From assembly GCF_011578285.1 (NCBI RefSeq), contig NZ_CP049916.1:310001-374000 (forward strand): 64,000 bases of DNA, written 5' to 3'. The stretch is from Acinetobacter lanii. GTDB lineage: Bacteria > Pseudomonadota > Gammaproteobacteria > Pseudomonadales > Moraxellaceae. A program made the translations under genes and the position numbers. Shown piece by piece: positions 9,485-19,384 of the stretch. The notes beneath the pieces are model-generated. The model was not told the DNA's origin. It searched no databases and was given only the letters and a program-made list of their open reading frames with translations. The first letter of the stretch is position 1. Each line of letters begins with the position of its first letter.

Positions 9485-12400
9485 ATGGGGATTCATGTGA
9501 TTCAAAGTCAAAACATTGATGTTTTGGTGAAAGGTGTTTTACTCCGTATTCAAAAGCCCTCCAAATCACCCTTAGCGGTGTTGAAAACTGAACATTTTGT
9601 AGTGCCGAGTCCTGCAATACAAGAATGGCTGACCCAAACCATTGCCGAGCAACAAGGCATCAGTGCCAACAGTCAGTTTCATCAGCGGATTCGTGGCTTT
9701 CAATGGTTTTGTTATCAACAAGTGCTTGAAGATAAAGACCATGTGCGTAAGGCGAATATCCCACGTTTGATGATGAAATGGCGGATTTATCAAAGCCTCA
9801 AAGCCTTTATTGAGCCTGATCAAAACGCATTGGCAACTGACCATCCGCTCTATTCAATCGTGCATCGCATCTACGACAGTGCTGCACAGCTTGAAGAGGG
9901 TTTAGCCAAACAACTAAAAAAACAAAGCATGTTGTATTGGGTATCGGAACAGGTATCGAAGCTATTTAGTAACTATATGGTCTATCGGGGGTATTGTCAG
10001 AACGGTTGTGGTGCGAGTTGTCAATGTCCAACCAATTGGCTAAATACTTGGGGACAAGATCAAAGTATCGATTTGGAAAAGTATTTTCCACAAAACTCCG
10101 GGCATGACCATGCCTTTAAGTTCAACCAAGCGCAAGAATTAGAACGCTGGCAACGCTGGTTATGGCAGCATACCTTTCATGACGATTTTATTGACATGCA
10201 AGGCATTGATGATGAGTTTTGGCAAGTGTTGGATGATGATCAGCGTCGTGCTGATGCCTTAAAAAAATTACCATCACAAGCGATTATTTTTACGGTATTA
10301 GATTTGCCCCCATCCCAATTACAATTCCTACGCCGTTTGGGGCAATACTTGGATGTGTTGATCTTGCATTACAATCCCTCGCAAGAATATTGGGCAGACA
10401 GTGTCGATCCAAATTGGAAAAAACGTTATGACCTTAGTGTGAAAGAACGGTTTATTGCTAGACATCCGGACGCCACAGATCAACAGATAGAGGTATTTTT
10501 TCAGGCATTCACCTTAAATTTTAATGCGGAAGTGCGTGAATCGCGCCATCCTTTACTGACCCGTTTTGGCAAACAAGCCCGTGACCATTTCTCGATTCTT
10601 TCACATTTGTCTTCAGGCGATGAAGGGCAATGGGTGGATGCTTTTGTGGATGAGTATCCAACCCATCTATTAGGAAAACTACAATCGGATATTTTGTATT
10701 TGGTTGAACCTGAGCAACAAGGCTATTTGCTTGACGCACAGGATGACTCGATTCAAATACATGTTTGTCATTCCGGCTTACGTCAGTTGGAAGTGCTGAA
10801 GGAACAATTGATTCATTGGTTGTCACAAGGTACGCCTGAACAGCCCCGCCGTCCGAGTGACATTCTGGTATTAGCCCCTGATTTAAAGCAGATGGAACCT
10901 TTGATTCGTTCAGTGTTTCCACAGAGTGCACAGCATGATGGGGTGTATTTACCTGTAAAAATTGCAGGGGTGACCCAGATTGATGTGAATAATGCATGGC
11001 GGGCGGTGCTTGGACGCATGACTTTGGTCCGTGGGCGTTTTAGCCTAGAAGAATTTGCCGATTGGCTGAATCTGACCGCAACGCAACTGCGTTATCAGCT
11101 CGATACCCATCGCACGGAACGTATGATTGAGCTATTGGTCAGTGCAGGCTTTAAACGCGGTTTGGATGCTGAGCATTTAAAACAGAGTTTAAGCGAGCAA
11201 GATCAGGATTATCGTTTTAGTTTGAAATTTGCTTTGGATCGTTTATCGATGGGGATTGCAATCCCTGAACATGCCATGTTCGATGAAACCTTGAGTTATG
11301 CCCAAGTTCAACCAAGTGATTTTGACATTATCGGCACCTTGATCGAGATTTATAACGACTTTGCCCAGCGTCGTGATTGGATGACGCTACATGAGAAACC
11401 GAGCGAAAAAGATCGTGAGCGCACACAGGCAAAACCAGTAGAACAATGGCTGAACATTCTTAAAAAAGAGATTGAGGAATTTCAACAGGCCGGTGTCGAT
11501 GCCTTGCAAGCGGTACATAAGATTGTGAAAAAGCAATACACCATGCTGACCTTGTCCTATAACTATGCCTCGGACAACCCCGTACATCAGCAAATGCATC
11601 AGATTCAATTGCCTTTGCCATATTTGATTCAGGAAATTCAAACTGCGCTCGACAGCCAAATAGAGCAGACTTTACCAACAGGGCAAATCACCTTTAGTCA
11701 AATCGGTCATATTCGCCCTGTGCCTTATAAATTGATGGTGATACTGAACTTAGACGGCGGGAAATTTCCGAATCGTAATACTCAATTGCCGTTCGATTTG
11801 ATGAGCTTACTTAAACCGCAATTGGGTGATCGATCACGCTTGGAAGATGATCAAGGTGCATTTTTAGATGCCTTGTTATTGGCACAAGACAATCTATGGC
11901 TGTTCTACAATGGTTTTGATGTTAGTGATGGTGAAGTCCGTGATCCATCGAGTGTGTTACAAGAACTGATCAGCCATTTGGCTTTTATTACCCAGTCACC
12001 GCATCTGGATGCTACAACTGAAACTGTTGATGTTGTGAATGTTCACGGTGTGGATGTGCCGGCTCAGATTCAGCAACTGTTTCATGTTCATCCCTTACAG
12101 CCCTTTGACCCGATGGGTTTTGAAGCAGCACAGGTAGTACGCTTCCAAGACCAATGGTTTGAAGTGGCGCGTCAAATCCAACAGGCGACAGGGCAACGTG
12201 AGCCTTGGGTGAATCAAGCTTATGAAGCTCAACAAGACCCCGTGACAGTGCTCGATGCAGCGCAATGGATCCAAGATGTCACTTTCCCTGCTCGATTGTA
12301 TTTAAAAACCTTAGGGGTGGATAATCTGAAACCTGAGGATATTCCTGCCAATGATGAACCTTTGATTTTAGACGGCTTGGGTCGTTATGCGATTCGAGAC

Positions 12401-13183
12401 TTTTTGCAACAGCAAGAAAGGCTTGAACAGCTGGATTTTAATGTTTTACAAGATCAGTTGCCGGTCGGGAAAGTTCAGCACAGCGCCTTAGAAATGAGCT
12501 TGGTTGAGCATAAAAGTTTAAAACACCGCTTAAATCTCTATGCTGAAACCGTCACGGCAACTACACAAAGACAGTGGCGAGTCAGTCCTGAACTGACCAT
12601 GAATATCAGTTTGCCGAAAAATCCGATGCAGGATTGGGTCAGTCTGGATGCCGCCAGTGCACGAGGCAAAAGACGCGCCAAAGTCTGGTTGGAATACTTA
12701 CTGTGGTTAAACTATTTAAAGGCCTGTCACCCCCATTTAAGTGATGAAACATCGGCTCAGCTCAAACGCATTGCGGTGTTGAGTGATGCCACGATTTTAA
12801 ATACAGGGGTCACGGCGACACAGGCACAACAGTATTTACAGTATTGGCTCAATGCCTATAACTATGGCAAAACCCAACCCTTGGTCTTGCCTGCGGCACT
12901 GTTATTGGTCTTGGCTGAAAAAGGCAAAGCGCTTGAATGGCAAACGGATGAGTTTGGTAAAGCCAGTATTACCAACTTTAAAGAACTGCAAAAAGAATGG
13001 GACAAGAGCGATGCTTTCTTACCCTTCTCACTGTCAGAGATGGAGTGGAGTAAACGCCATCGAGATTGGCAATTTATTTTACAAGAACAGGATGCAACTG
13101 CACTGCTTGCCCATGCTTGTGACACCTTTGCTTACGAGCTATATCAGCCGATTTATCTGCATCAAACTGTGGTTCAGGAATAA
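9485..13183 (+). CDS. recC: Exodeoxyribonuclease V subunit gamma RecC
   Basis: RecC is the Chi-recognition and strand-splitting subunit of the RecBCD helicase-nuclease that processes double-strand ends for RecA loading. The 1232-residue length is close to the family norm (about 1120-1230). It begins MGIHVIQSQNIDVL and has the characteristic N-terminal PSPAIQEWL, then FTVLDLPPSQLQFLRRLG and DILVLAPDLKQMEPLI of the inactive helicase-like domains. The NPMQDWVSLDAASARGKRRAK region lies in the C-terminal nuclease-like fold. The gene starts the recC-recB-recD operon, with a GAAGAGGG ribosome-binding site before the ATG. recB follows after 17 bp. Confidence 0.96.
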   Translation: MGIHVIQSQNIDVLVKGVLLRIQKPSKSPLAVLKTEHFVVPSPAIQEWLTQTIAEQQGISANSQFHQRIRGFQWFCYQQVLEDKDHVRKANIPRLMMKWRIYQSLKAFIEPDQNALATDHPLYSIVHRIYDSAAQLEEGLAKQLKKQSMLYWVSEQVSKLFSNYMVYRGYCQNGCGASCQCPTNWLNTWGQDQSIDLEKYFPQNSGHDHAFKFNQAQELERWQRWLWQHTFHDDFIDMQGIDDEFWQVLDDDQRRADALKKLPSQAIIFTVLDLPPSQLQFLRRLGQYLDVLILHYNPSQEYWADSVDPNWKKRYDLSVKERFIARHPDATDQQIEVFFQAFTLNFNAEVRESRHPLLTRFGKQARDHFSILSHLSSGDEGQWVDAFVDEYPTHLLGKLQSDILYLVEPEQQGYLLDAQDDSIQIHVCHSGLRQLEVLKEQLIHWLSQGTPEQPRRPSDILVLAPDLKQMEPLIRSVFPQSAQHDGVYLPVKIAGVTQIDVNNAWRAVLGRMTLVRGRFSLEEFADWLNLTATQLRYQLDTHRTERMIELLVSAGFKRGLDAEHLKQSLSEQDQDYRFSLKFALDRLSMGIAIPEHAMFDETLSYAQVQPSDFDIIGTLIEIYNDFAQRRDWMTLHEKPSEKDRERTQAKPVEQWLNILKKEIEEFQQAGVDALQAVHKIVKKQYTMLTLSYNYASDNPVHQQMHQIQLPLPYLIQEIQTALDSQIEQTLPTGQITFSQIGHIRPVPYKLMVILNLDGGKFPNRNTQLPFDLMSLLKPQLGDRSRLEDDQGAFLDALLLAQDNLWLFYNGFDVSDGEVRDPSSVLQELISHLAFITQSPHLDATTETVDVVNVHGVDVPAQIQQLFHVHPLQPFDPMGFEAAQVVRFQDQWFEVARQIQQATGQREPWVNQAYEAQQDPVTVLDAAQWIQDVTFPARLYLKTLGVDNLKPEDIPANDEPLILDGLGRYAIRDFLQQQERLEQLDFNVLQDQLPVGKVQHSALEMSLVEHKSLKHRLNLYAETVTATTQRQWRVSPELTMNISLPKNPMQDWVSLDAASARGKRRAKVWLEYLLWLNYLKACHPHLSDETSAQLKRIAVLSDATILNTGVTATQAQQYLQYWLNAYNYGKTQPLVLPAALLLVLAEKGKALEWQTDEFGKASITNFKELQKEWDKSDAFLPFSLSEMEWSKRHRDWQFILQEQDATALLAHACDTFAYELYQPIYLHQTVVQE

Positions 13184-13200
13184 CTGTTGAGGAATACATT

Positions 13201-16200
13201 ATGACGAATCATTTAGGAGCCTCAGTAGCGGTGTCGACCCAACCAATTCAGGACATGCAATTCAGTGGTTTACATTGGATTGAAGCTTCGGCAGGCACGG
13301 GGAAAACTTATACTTTATCGAGTCTGATGGTGCGTATTTTGTTGGAAAAATACTTACCTAATCAGGTCATCGCTACCACTTTTACCCGTAAGGCCTCGGC
13401 TGAACTGAAAAGTCGAGTACGTAGTCGTTTACAAGATACCCAGCGCTATTTTGAAAGCTGTCGTGAACTGACCGAACAGCAAGTATTGGATAAAGCAGAA
13501 CAAGAGTCCGATCCACTGTTTGCCGTGGTATTAAAAACCTTTGCCACACAAATCGGCTATGCCTGCGAACGATTAAAATTGGTCATTGATCAACTTGATG
13601 AGCTGTTTGTCGGGACATTGGATAGCTTTAGTCAGAAACTGCTGCGTGAGTTTGCTTTTGAAAGTGGCAAAATTGAATATGCCACCATCACCGATGATGC
13701 GCAGAAATATAGCTATCAATTGATTCACGATATATTGCGTGAATGGATTCAGCAACAACCGCAACATACCATTGATTATCTACTGCTAAACAATAAGTTG
13801 AAATCACAAGATGCCTATGTAGCTGTGGTGGAAAATAGTCTGAATTTTGCTTCCGCCCATTTTCAAGCAGTTCAAATGCCTGAACTCAATTTGAGTCGCT
13901 TTGAGCAACAGATTGAAGCTTTAATCCAGTTGGATTTAGAACAGGTTCATACGTTATCTGAGTATTATTTGGCGACAGGGCAATACAATAAGCTCCTTGC
14001 GAAAAAATGGCGTGATCAATCCAAACTGCACGTGTTCTTAGAGCAAGATTTACCTGACTTTATCGCAGCATTGAGACAGCAAGGGGCTTATGCCTTATTT
14101 GCTCCGCATTATGCAAGCACCTTGAAAATGTGTGCGGACCTATCCAAAAAAGCCTTAAACAAATGTCCTGAGGATGTTCTACAGGGCTTTGAGCAGCATG
14201 TGGTGATTGCCAGTCTTAAGCGGTTTTGTGAGGGAGTCGAGCGTTTATCCGCAGATTTAGATCAGCTAGATCGCTATTTAAAATACCACTTGGCCAGTGA
14301 AGTTAAAAAACGCTTACCGCAAGTTTTACAGCAAAAAGGCGAAACCACTTTTGCTCAGCAAATTCGCACCTTGGCCGAGTCTTTACACGGTGAGCAAGGA
14401 CAGCGTTTTGCAGCCTATGTGCATGCACGTTATCCGCTGATTTTAGTGGATGAATTTCAAGACACCAATCAAGATCAGGACGATATGTTGGCGCAAATTT
14501 GGCGTCATCCCAACCGAGTGAGTAAAGGCTGTATGATCATGGTTGGTGACCGTAAACAGGCGATTTACGGTTTCCGGGGTGGCGACATGCTGACTTTCCT
14601 GAAAGCCCATCAGGACGTGTTTGGTAAATCAGGTCATGCTTATAACTTGGTTCATAACCACCGTTCAGTCCAGCCTCTGGTTGAAGTGGTCGATGCATTG
14701 TTTAAGCGCCAAGCCGATTTTGGTGAGCAGGTGATGTATACCCCTGTACAGGCAGGGCCACGACCGCATCCACATTTGATTGACCGCACTGAAATCAATC
14801 CTACGCCCCTGCGTTGGATTCAACTTGAAGACAAAGATTCTGAAGCGGAACAAGTCGCATGGAAGATTCGTGATTTGCTTAATCAAAGTATTGAGGGGCA
14901 GTTGTATTTAAACGATAGCAAAGCCCCTGAAGCTCAACAGCAGATTCAGATTGATGAAAATGACATTGCGGTGCTGTCTAAAAATCATGATGGCTTAGAC
15001 AAAGTGCAATCCGCTTTGGAATACTTAGGCATTCGAGTCAATCGACCGTCCAAGAAAAGCGTGTTTGAAAGTCAAGTGGCACGAGATGTCGGCGCAATAC
15101 TGACCGCGATCATGCATCCTTTCGATGAAGCCAAAATCAAACGGGCATTGCTCAGTCGACTGTTGGGTTTTAATTTACATCGCTTGACTCAACTCGAATT
15201 AAAGCCGGATGGTTTAAGTCATTATATCGAGCAGTTCGACCACATCCGTGAGCTTTGGCTCAATCAAGGGTTTTTAACCGCTTGGCAATATGCTCTCAAT
15301 CAATTCAAGGTGTGGAAAACCTTGGTTGAAAAGCAAAGTCGTGACAATAAACGTGCGGTGGTTAATCTAAGGCATTTAACCGAAGCACTCAGTCAACACA
15401 GTGAAGTCTACCAAGGTGCTCAAAACCTGTATCACTGGTATTTAAAGCAACTGACTGAACCGTTACAACGTGAATGGGAAATGGAACGCAAGCTGTCGAA
15501 TGATGCAGGCGTACAGTTGATGACCATTCACCAGTCTAAAGGTTTGGAATTTAAAATCGTCTTTCTGCTTGGCGCAGATAAATCTGTGACCGAGATGAAC
15601 AAGACGTTAAATTTTTCCAAAACCGAACAGCTCAATCCGCTTACAGGCAAAATTGAAGAACAGCGTGTCGTCGCGATCAACGATAAAAATGCTTTAGATA
15701 AAACTGCACTGGCACAGCATGAAGAACGTCAATTGGCCGAGCATCGCCGTTTATGGTACGTGGCATTGACCCGTGCCAGTCACCGTGTCTATGCCATGCT
15801 GAGTGATGTAAAAGGCACATCGACCACAGGACTTGCATTCTGGCGGGGACAGGGTGCGGATGCATTTGAGCATCCATTGTCTCAGCTTGAGCCTTTATTG
15901 CTTGAATGCCCAAGAAAAATCCAGCCCAAACAAGAGACAGTGCTTAAAAACATTCAAGCCCTGAATTTTCCATCACAGCGTTTTTATCCACGCGGCAAAA
16001 CCAGTTTCAGTTATTTGGCACAGCATCTGACCCGTCAGCAAATCCAAGATGCTTTGGCGGTGTCCGAACCTGAAATTGGCAGTGCAGATGATGAATTAAA
16101 TCAAGAGGTATTTCAAAGCGACTCATCATTTGCGTTGCTAACTGACACTGAAATCCGCAGTGCGCCGATCGCTTGGATCAAAGCCAATTTCCCGATGGGA

Positions 16201-16962
16201 ACGCTGGCGGGAAGTTTCTTACATGAAATTTTTGAGCACATCGATTTCAACAACAATCAAGATTGGGCGCTTGAAATCCGTCGTCGTTTTAAAAATGATT
16301 ATTTGGCGCTATGGCATGAGATTTTAGACAAAGTAAAGCAAGCCTTTCCACAAGAGGCGGAGCCTGAAAATTTTGTGATTGAATCGGTCATGGTTTGGCT
16401 GAATGATGTGCTAAGTACCCCCATTCATAGCCAATTTAAACTCGGTCAACTGCAAGCCCATGAACACTTGGCGGAGTTTCCCTTCCATTTAGCATTGTCC
16501 GATAAAGTCTTGGCGATCCGGCGCATTCATCAACTGTTTGCCGACTATGGCATCCACATGCCTGAGTTTTTAGAAGCCAATTCAGCACGCTATTTAAAAG
16601 GTGAAATTGATTTGGTGTTCTTCGATGGAGAGCAATATCACATTGCCGATTATAAGAGTAACTTTTTGGGACTACAGCAACATCACTATGCACATGCCGC
16701 GATTCAACAGAGTATGAGTCATGCCAGTTATTGGCTACAAGCCGCCTTGTATTTGGTGGCGTTGCATCGTTATTTAACCATTCAATTGCAAGATTATGAC
16801 ATTGAGCGTGATTTGGGAGGCGCAAGTTATCTGTATTTACGCGGCATGAATGGTCAATCTGAGCAAGGTCATTTTTATTGGAAACCCGAGTCTGAGTTTA
16901 TTTTAAGACTTGATGCAATTTTGGGTTATTTTGCTGATGATAAATCCCGCAAAATTGCATGA
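13201..16962 (+). CDS. recB: Exodeoxyribonuclease V subunit beta RecB
   Basis: RecB is the 3'-5' SF1 helicase and only nuclease subunit of RecBCD. At 1253 residues it has a Walker A loop EASAGTGKT (residues 28-36), the SF1 motif II VDEFQDTNQDQ (about 417), motif III GDRKQAIYGFRG, and motifs V/VI around TIHQSKGLEFK and WYVALTRAS. The C-terminal RecB-type nuclease motif GEIDLVFFD...ADYKSN is near residues 1133-1152, with the catalytic Asp and Asp-Tyr-Lys present. The ribosome-binding site TTGAGGAA stands before the ATG. It is co-transcribed with recC and recD. Confidence 0.97.
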   Translation: MTNHLGASVAVSTQPIQDMQFSGLHWIEASAGTGKTYTLSSLMVRILLEKYLPNQVIATTFTRKASAELKSRVRSRLQDTQRYFESCRELTEQQVLDKAEQESDPLFAVVLKTFATQIGYACERLKLVIDQLDELFVGTLDSFSQKLLREFAFESGKIEYATITDDAQKYSYQLIHDILREWIQQQPQHTIDYLLLNNKLKSQDAYVAVVENSLNFASAHFQAVQMPELNLSRFEQQIEALIQLDLEQVHTLSEYYLATGQYNKLLAKKWRDQSKLHVFLEQDLPDFIAALRQQGAYALFAPHYASTLKMCADLSKKALNKCPEDVLQGFEQHVVIASLKRFCEGVERLSADLDQLDRYLKYHLASEVKKRLPQVLQQKGETTFAQQIRTLAESLHGEQGQRFAAYVHARYPLILVDEFQDTNQDQDDMLAQIWRHPNRVSKGCMIMVGDRKQAIYGFRGGDMLTFLKAHQDVFGKSGHAYNLVHNHRSVQPLVEVVDALFKRQADFGEQVMYTPVQAGPRPHPHLIDRTEINPTPLRWIQLEDKDSEAEQVAWKIRDLLNQSIEGQLYLNDSKAPEAQQQIQIDENDIAVLSKNHDGLDKVQSALEYLGIRVNRPSKKSVFESQVARDVGAILTAIMHPFDEAKIKRALLSRLLGFNLHRLTQLELKPDGLSHYIEQFDHIRELWLNQGFLTAWQYALNQFKVWKTLVEKQSRDNKRAVVNLRHLTEALSQHSEVYQGAQNLYHWYLKQLTEPLQREWEMERKLSNDAGVQLMTIHQSKGLEFKIVFLLGADKSVTEMNKTLNFSKTEQLNPLTGKIEEQRVVAINDKNALDKTALAQHEERQLAEHRRLWYVALTRASHRVYAMLSDVKGTSTTGLAFWRGQGADAFEHPLSQLEPLLLECPRKIQPKQETVLKNIQALNFPSQRFYPRGKTSFSYLAQHLTRQQIQDALAVSEPEIGSADDELNQEVFQSDSSFALLTDTEIRSAPIAWIKANFPMGTLAGSFLHEIFEHIDFNNNQDWALEIRRRFKNDYLALWHEILDKVKQAFPQEAEPENFVIESVMVWLNDVLSTPIHSQFKLGQLQAHEHLAEFPFHLALSDKVLAIRRIHQLFADYGIHMPEFLEANSARYLKGEIDLVFFDGEQYHIADYKSNFLGLQQHHYAHAAIQQSMSHASYWLQAALYLVALHRYLTIQLQDYDIERDLGGASYLYLRGMNGQSEQGHFYWKPESEFILRLDAILGYFADDKSRKIA

Positions 16963-17001
16963 TTATTTCAATGAATTAAAAATTAAACAGCAACTTACAT
17001 T

Positions 17002-18825
17002 GTGGATAACAATGTTGAAAAACATGTAGATAAGTTTGAGGATAACTGTGTGGAAAATAATCAAAATATAGAAGTTGAGTCGCCACAATGGCTTAAGACT
17101 TGGACTGAATTGATGCTTCAACACAGTTCAATTCGCCCTGAATTGAAAGAAACTTCTAGTAAGCTGATTCAAGATCTTATGCTGGCCAGCATGCAAGGCG
17201 ACAGCTGCTTAAAAAAAGCAGAACAATGGGCAGATGCTTCAAGCACACTGTTGGGCGATTTAGTGATTGATGACACCCAAGCCATGCATCAGGTTGCGCC
17301 TTTCGTGGTCGATGAGCAGTACTTTTATTTGTATCGTTATTGGAAGCTAGAGCAGCGTTTAGCCACGCAAATTCAACGCTTAAAACAGCAAAACATCGAG
17401 CCAGTCGATATCATTGCATTTGAGCATTTGCTTGAAGACCCCTTTCAAAAAGCGGCTTTAACCATGGTTGCCAGCCAAACCTTAAATATCATCACTGGTG
17501 GTCCGGGTACCGGTAAGACCTATACTTTGGCACGCATCATTGCTGTGTTGAATCAAGCCATACCTGATTTGCGGGTGGCGATGGCAGCACCGACCGGTAA
17601 GGCAGCACAGCGCATGAAAGAAGCGCTTCAAGGCTCGTTAAATGATCCCAAACTCAACCAAATGGGACTCATCTCCGATCGTCTTAAAAACCAAGATACT
17701 CTGACCATTCACCGTTTATTGGGTTTAGGCAATCAAGCCACGCCACGCTTTCATCAAAAACAACCCTTGGCTTATGATGTGATTGTGATTGATGAAGCTT
17801 CAATGCTAGATCTGAATTTAGCCACTTTATTGCTCGAAGCTGTGCCCGAACACTGTCGCTTGATTTTACTTGGGGATGCCAATCAATTGGCCTCGGTCGA
17901 TGTTGGTTCAGTCTTGGCAGACCTACAACAAGTACAGATGCTCAAAGACAATCATGTCAATTTGGTCACCAGTCGCCGTTTTAGAGACGGGGCATTGATT
18001 GGTGACATGGCGAAGTTTATTCAAGCGCAGCACGATTCGAATGTTCAAACCGAGAAACTGTTATCTGCATTTGAACAGCAGATTGTTCACGCAGGTGAGT
18101 TAAAGCCGATTGCTTTGAGTCAAAGCATGGATGATGTGATTCAACTGGAATATTTGCCGGAAAAAATTCAAGCCAGTGCATTAAAAGATTATTACCAAAA
18201 ACTCAGTTGGGGCTTTCAATCTTATTTTTCAGCCCTAGCGCAGTATATTGAACAGGACTATGCCGAAACTGCGATTGCAGAGGTACTCAGTGCATTTGAT
18301 CGTTATCGCATCCTGACCGCCATTCGACATGGGGTGTTTGGGCTACAGCAACTCAACTTTGAAATGCAAAAAACCTTACTGAGCCAAGTGTCGAATGTGA
18401 TCCCACAAGGTGATTGGTATATCGGACGTCCCGTGATGATGACCTATAACGATTATCAGTTGGGGCTCTCTAATGGTGATATTGGGGTATGTTTTAAGCA
18501 TCGTAGCCAAGCACACCAGTTTGAAGTATTTTTCCCCAGTTTAAACAAATGGGTGCCGGCAACACGCTTGCCGAAATCCATTCAAACCGCCTTTGCATTG
18601 ACCATTCATAAATCGCAAGGCTCTGAGTTTAACCATACTGCGGTAGTCCTTGATCAAGCTGCCACCAAGCTACTCAGTCAAGAATTGATTTACACCGCCA
18701 TCACCCGTGCCAAATCGGTGGTGAGTTTATTGGTTAGTCCTGAAGCATTTGCACAATCACTTCGTATAAAAACAACACGTTCTAGTGGATTATCAAATAA
18801 AATGAATAAGATAAGTTTAATTTGA
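17002..18825 (+). CDS. recD: Exodeoxyribonuclease V subunit alpha RecD
   Basis: RecD is the 5'-3' SF1B helicase of RecBCD. It shows Walker A TGGPGTGKTYT (about residues 165-175), motif II VIDEASMLDL, motif III LLGDANQLASVDVG, and the C-terminal TIHKSQGSEF and IYTAITRAK motifs. It is the third gene of the operon, 39 bp after recB. The frame opens with GTG at 17002, which lacks a clear ribosome-binding site. An in-frame GTG at 17050 has GAGG eight bases upstream and is an equally good or better start (591 residues instead of 607). Confidence 0.95.
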   Translation: MDNNVEKHVDKFEDNCVENNQNIEVESPQWLKTWTELMLQHSSIRPELKETSSKLIQDLMLASMQGDSCLKKAEQWADASSTLLGDLVIDDTQAMHQVAPFVVDEQYFYLYRYWKLEQRLATQIQRLKQQNIEPVDIIAFEHLLEDPFQKAALTMVASQTLNIITGGPGTGKTYTLARIIAVLNQAIPDLRVAMAAPTGKAAQRMKEALQGSLNDPKLNQMGLISDRLKNQDTLTIHRLLGLGNQATPRFHQKQPLAYDVIVIDEASMLDLNLATLLLEAVPEHCRLILLGDANQLASVDVGSVLADLQQVQMLKDNHVNLVTSRRFRDGALIGDMAKFIQAQHDSNVQTEKLLSAFEQQIVHAGELKPIALSQSMDDVIQLEYLPEKIQASALKDYYQKLSWGFQSYFSALAQYIEQDYAETAIAEVLSAFDRYRILTAIRHGVFGLQQLNFEMQKTLLSQVSNVIPQGDWYIGRPVMMTYNDYQLGLSNGDIGVCFKHRSQAHQFEVFFPSLNKWVPATRLPKSIQTAFALTIHKSQGSEFNHTAVVLDQAATKLLSQELIYTAITRAKSVVSLLVSPEAFAQSLRIKTTRSSGLSNKMNKISLI

Positions 18826-19036
18826 TATATGACTTTTTTATTTTCTGTTGTAAGATAATGCTTACAAGGATTCAAGAAATTGACGCATAGAGCTTCACGC
18901 ATTTTTTTGCGATGATGCTTAAACAAAGAAGTTCAACATGGAATGTCGAACAACACCGCATAATAAAAACAATTTGAAGTCGAGAGACTGCGAACTTACA
19001 TTGAGGTAAGGGATAAAAGAGGAAATTACAGCCGCT

Positions 19037-19074
19037 AAGCCTTGTAGTTTTGGGAGAGACTACAGGGCTTTTTT
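19037..19074 (+). terminator. Strong Rho-independent terminator about 210 nt after recD
   Basis: A 12-bp stem (AAGCCTTGTAGT / ACTACAGGGCTT, one G-U pair) with a 10-base loop is followed by TTTTTT on the plus strand. It may end the recCBD transcript or a short RNA starting between recD and the hairpin. Confidence 0.85.
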
Positions 19075-19154
19075 ATGCCTGTTTGAACAGCATTTGTGCA
19101 ACATTACTTACAACACGTAAGTTTTTGCTTACATAAAGATACGAAAAATGTGAC

Positions 19155-19184
19155 TTGTGTATCACTTTTTTTGTGCAATAATAG
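19155..19184 (+). promoter_or_regulatory. Candidate sigma70 promoter
   Basis: TTGTGT (-35) and TAATAG (-10) are separated by 18 bases, or by 17 bases if AATAAT is used as the -10 box. No protein gene follows on this strand before the terminator at 19308, so it would drive a short non-coding or leader-like RNA. Confidence 0.4.
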
Positions 19185-19189
19185 ATCAT

Positions 19190-19341
19190 GTAAGGAAATG
19201 AATGATTAAGAACAGGGACCGTATTAATAATAAAAGTGACTAAACACTCATTATGACAATATAAATAAAACTACAATAACTAAAACATAAGAATCTACAG
19301 CGCAATGAAAAGCCCCTAAGGAAACTTAGGGGCTTTTCTTA
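19190..19341 (+). ncRNA. Candidate small RNA, about 150 nt
   Basis: The segment is bounded by a promoter-like sequence and an excellent terminator hairpin. Near its 5' end is a 13-codon frame (19202-19243, MIKNRDRINNKSD) preceded by AAGGA, so a dual-function RNA or leader is possible. No known RNA family was recognised. The call is an inference from the bracketing signals only. Confidence 0.35.
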
Positions 19342-19342
19342 T
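19308..19342 (+). terminator. Rho-independent terminator with GAAA tetraloop
   Basis: A 13-bp perfect stem (AAAAGCCCCTAAG / CTTAGGGGCTTTT) closes a GAAA tetraloop and is followed by a T-rich tract on the plus strand. On the minus strand it is followed by TTTTC, so it may also end the serine hydrolase transcript, whose stop codon is about 43 bp away. Confidence 0.9.
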
Positions 19343-19384
19343 TTTTTGGTATAAAATAAATATAAACAATAAGATATAGTCATA

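Larger units (their letters stand above)
18826..19384. other. 559-bp stretch without protein genes; two terminators and a candidate small RNA
   Basis: The stretch lies between recD and the serine hydrolase. It contains a strong plus-strand terminator at 19037-19074, a sigma70-like promoter at 19155-19184 and a second terminator at 19308-19342. The first 200 bp after recD show no convincing gene. Small frames crossing it are uncoupled from any ribosome-binding site. Confidence 0.6.

Noticed and set aside
10521..10997. 158-codon antisense frame inside recC
   Set aside because: Antisense shadow of a conserved gene, with no start signal and no family pattern.
16436..16825. 129-codon antisense frame inside recB
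   Set aside because: His/Arg/Asn-rich shadow of the nuclease domain coding strand.
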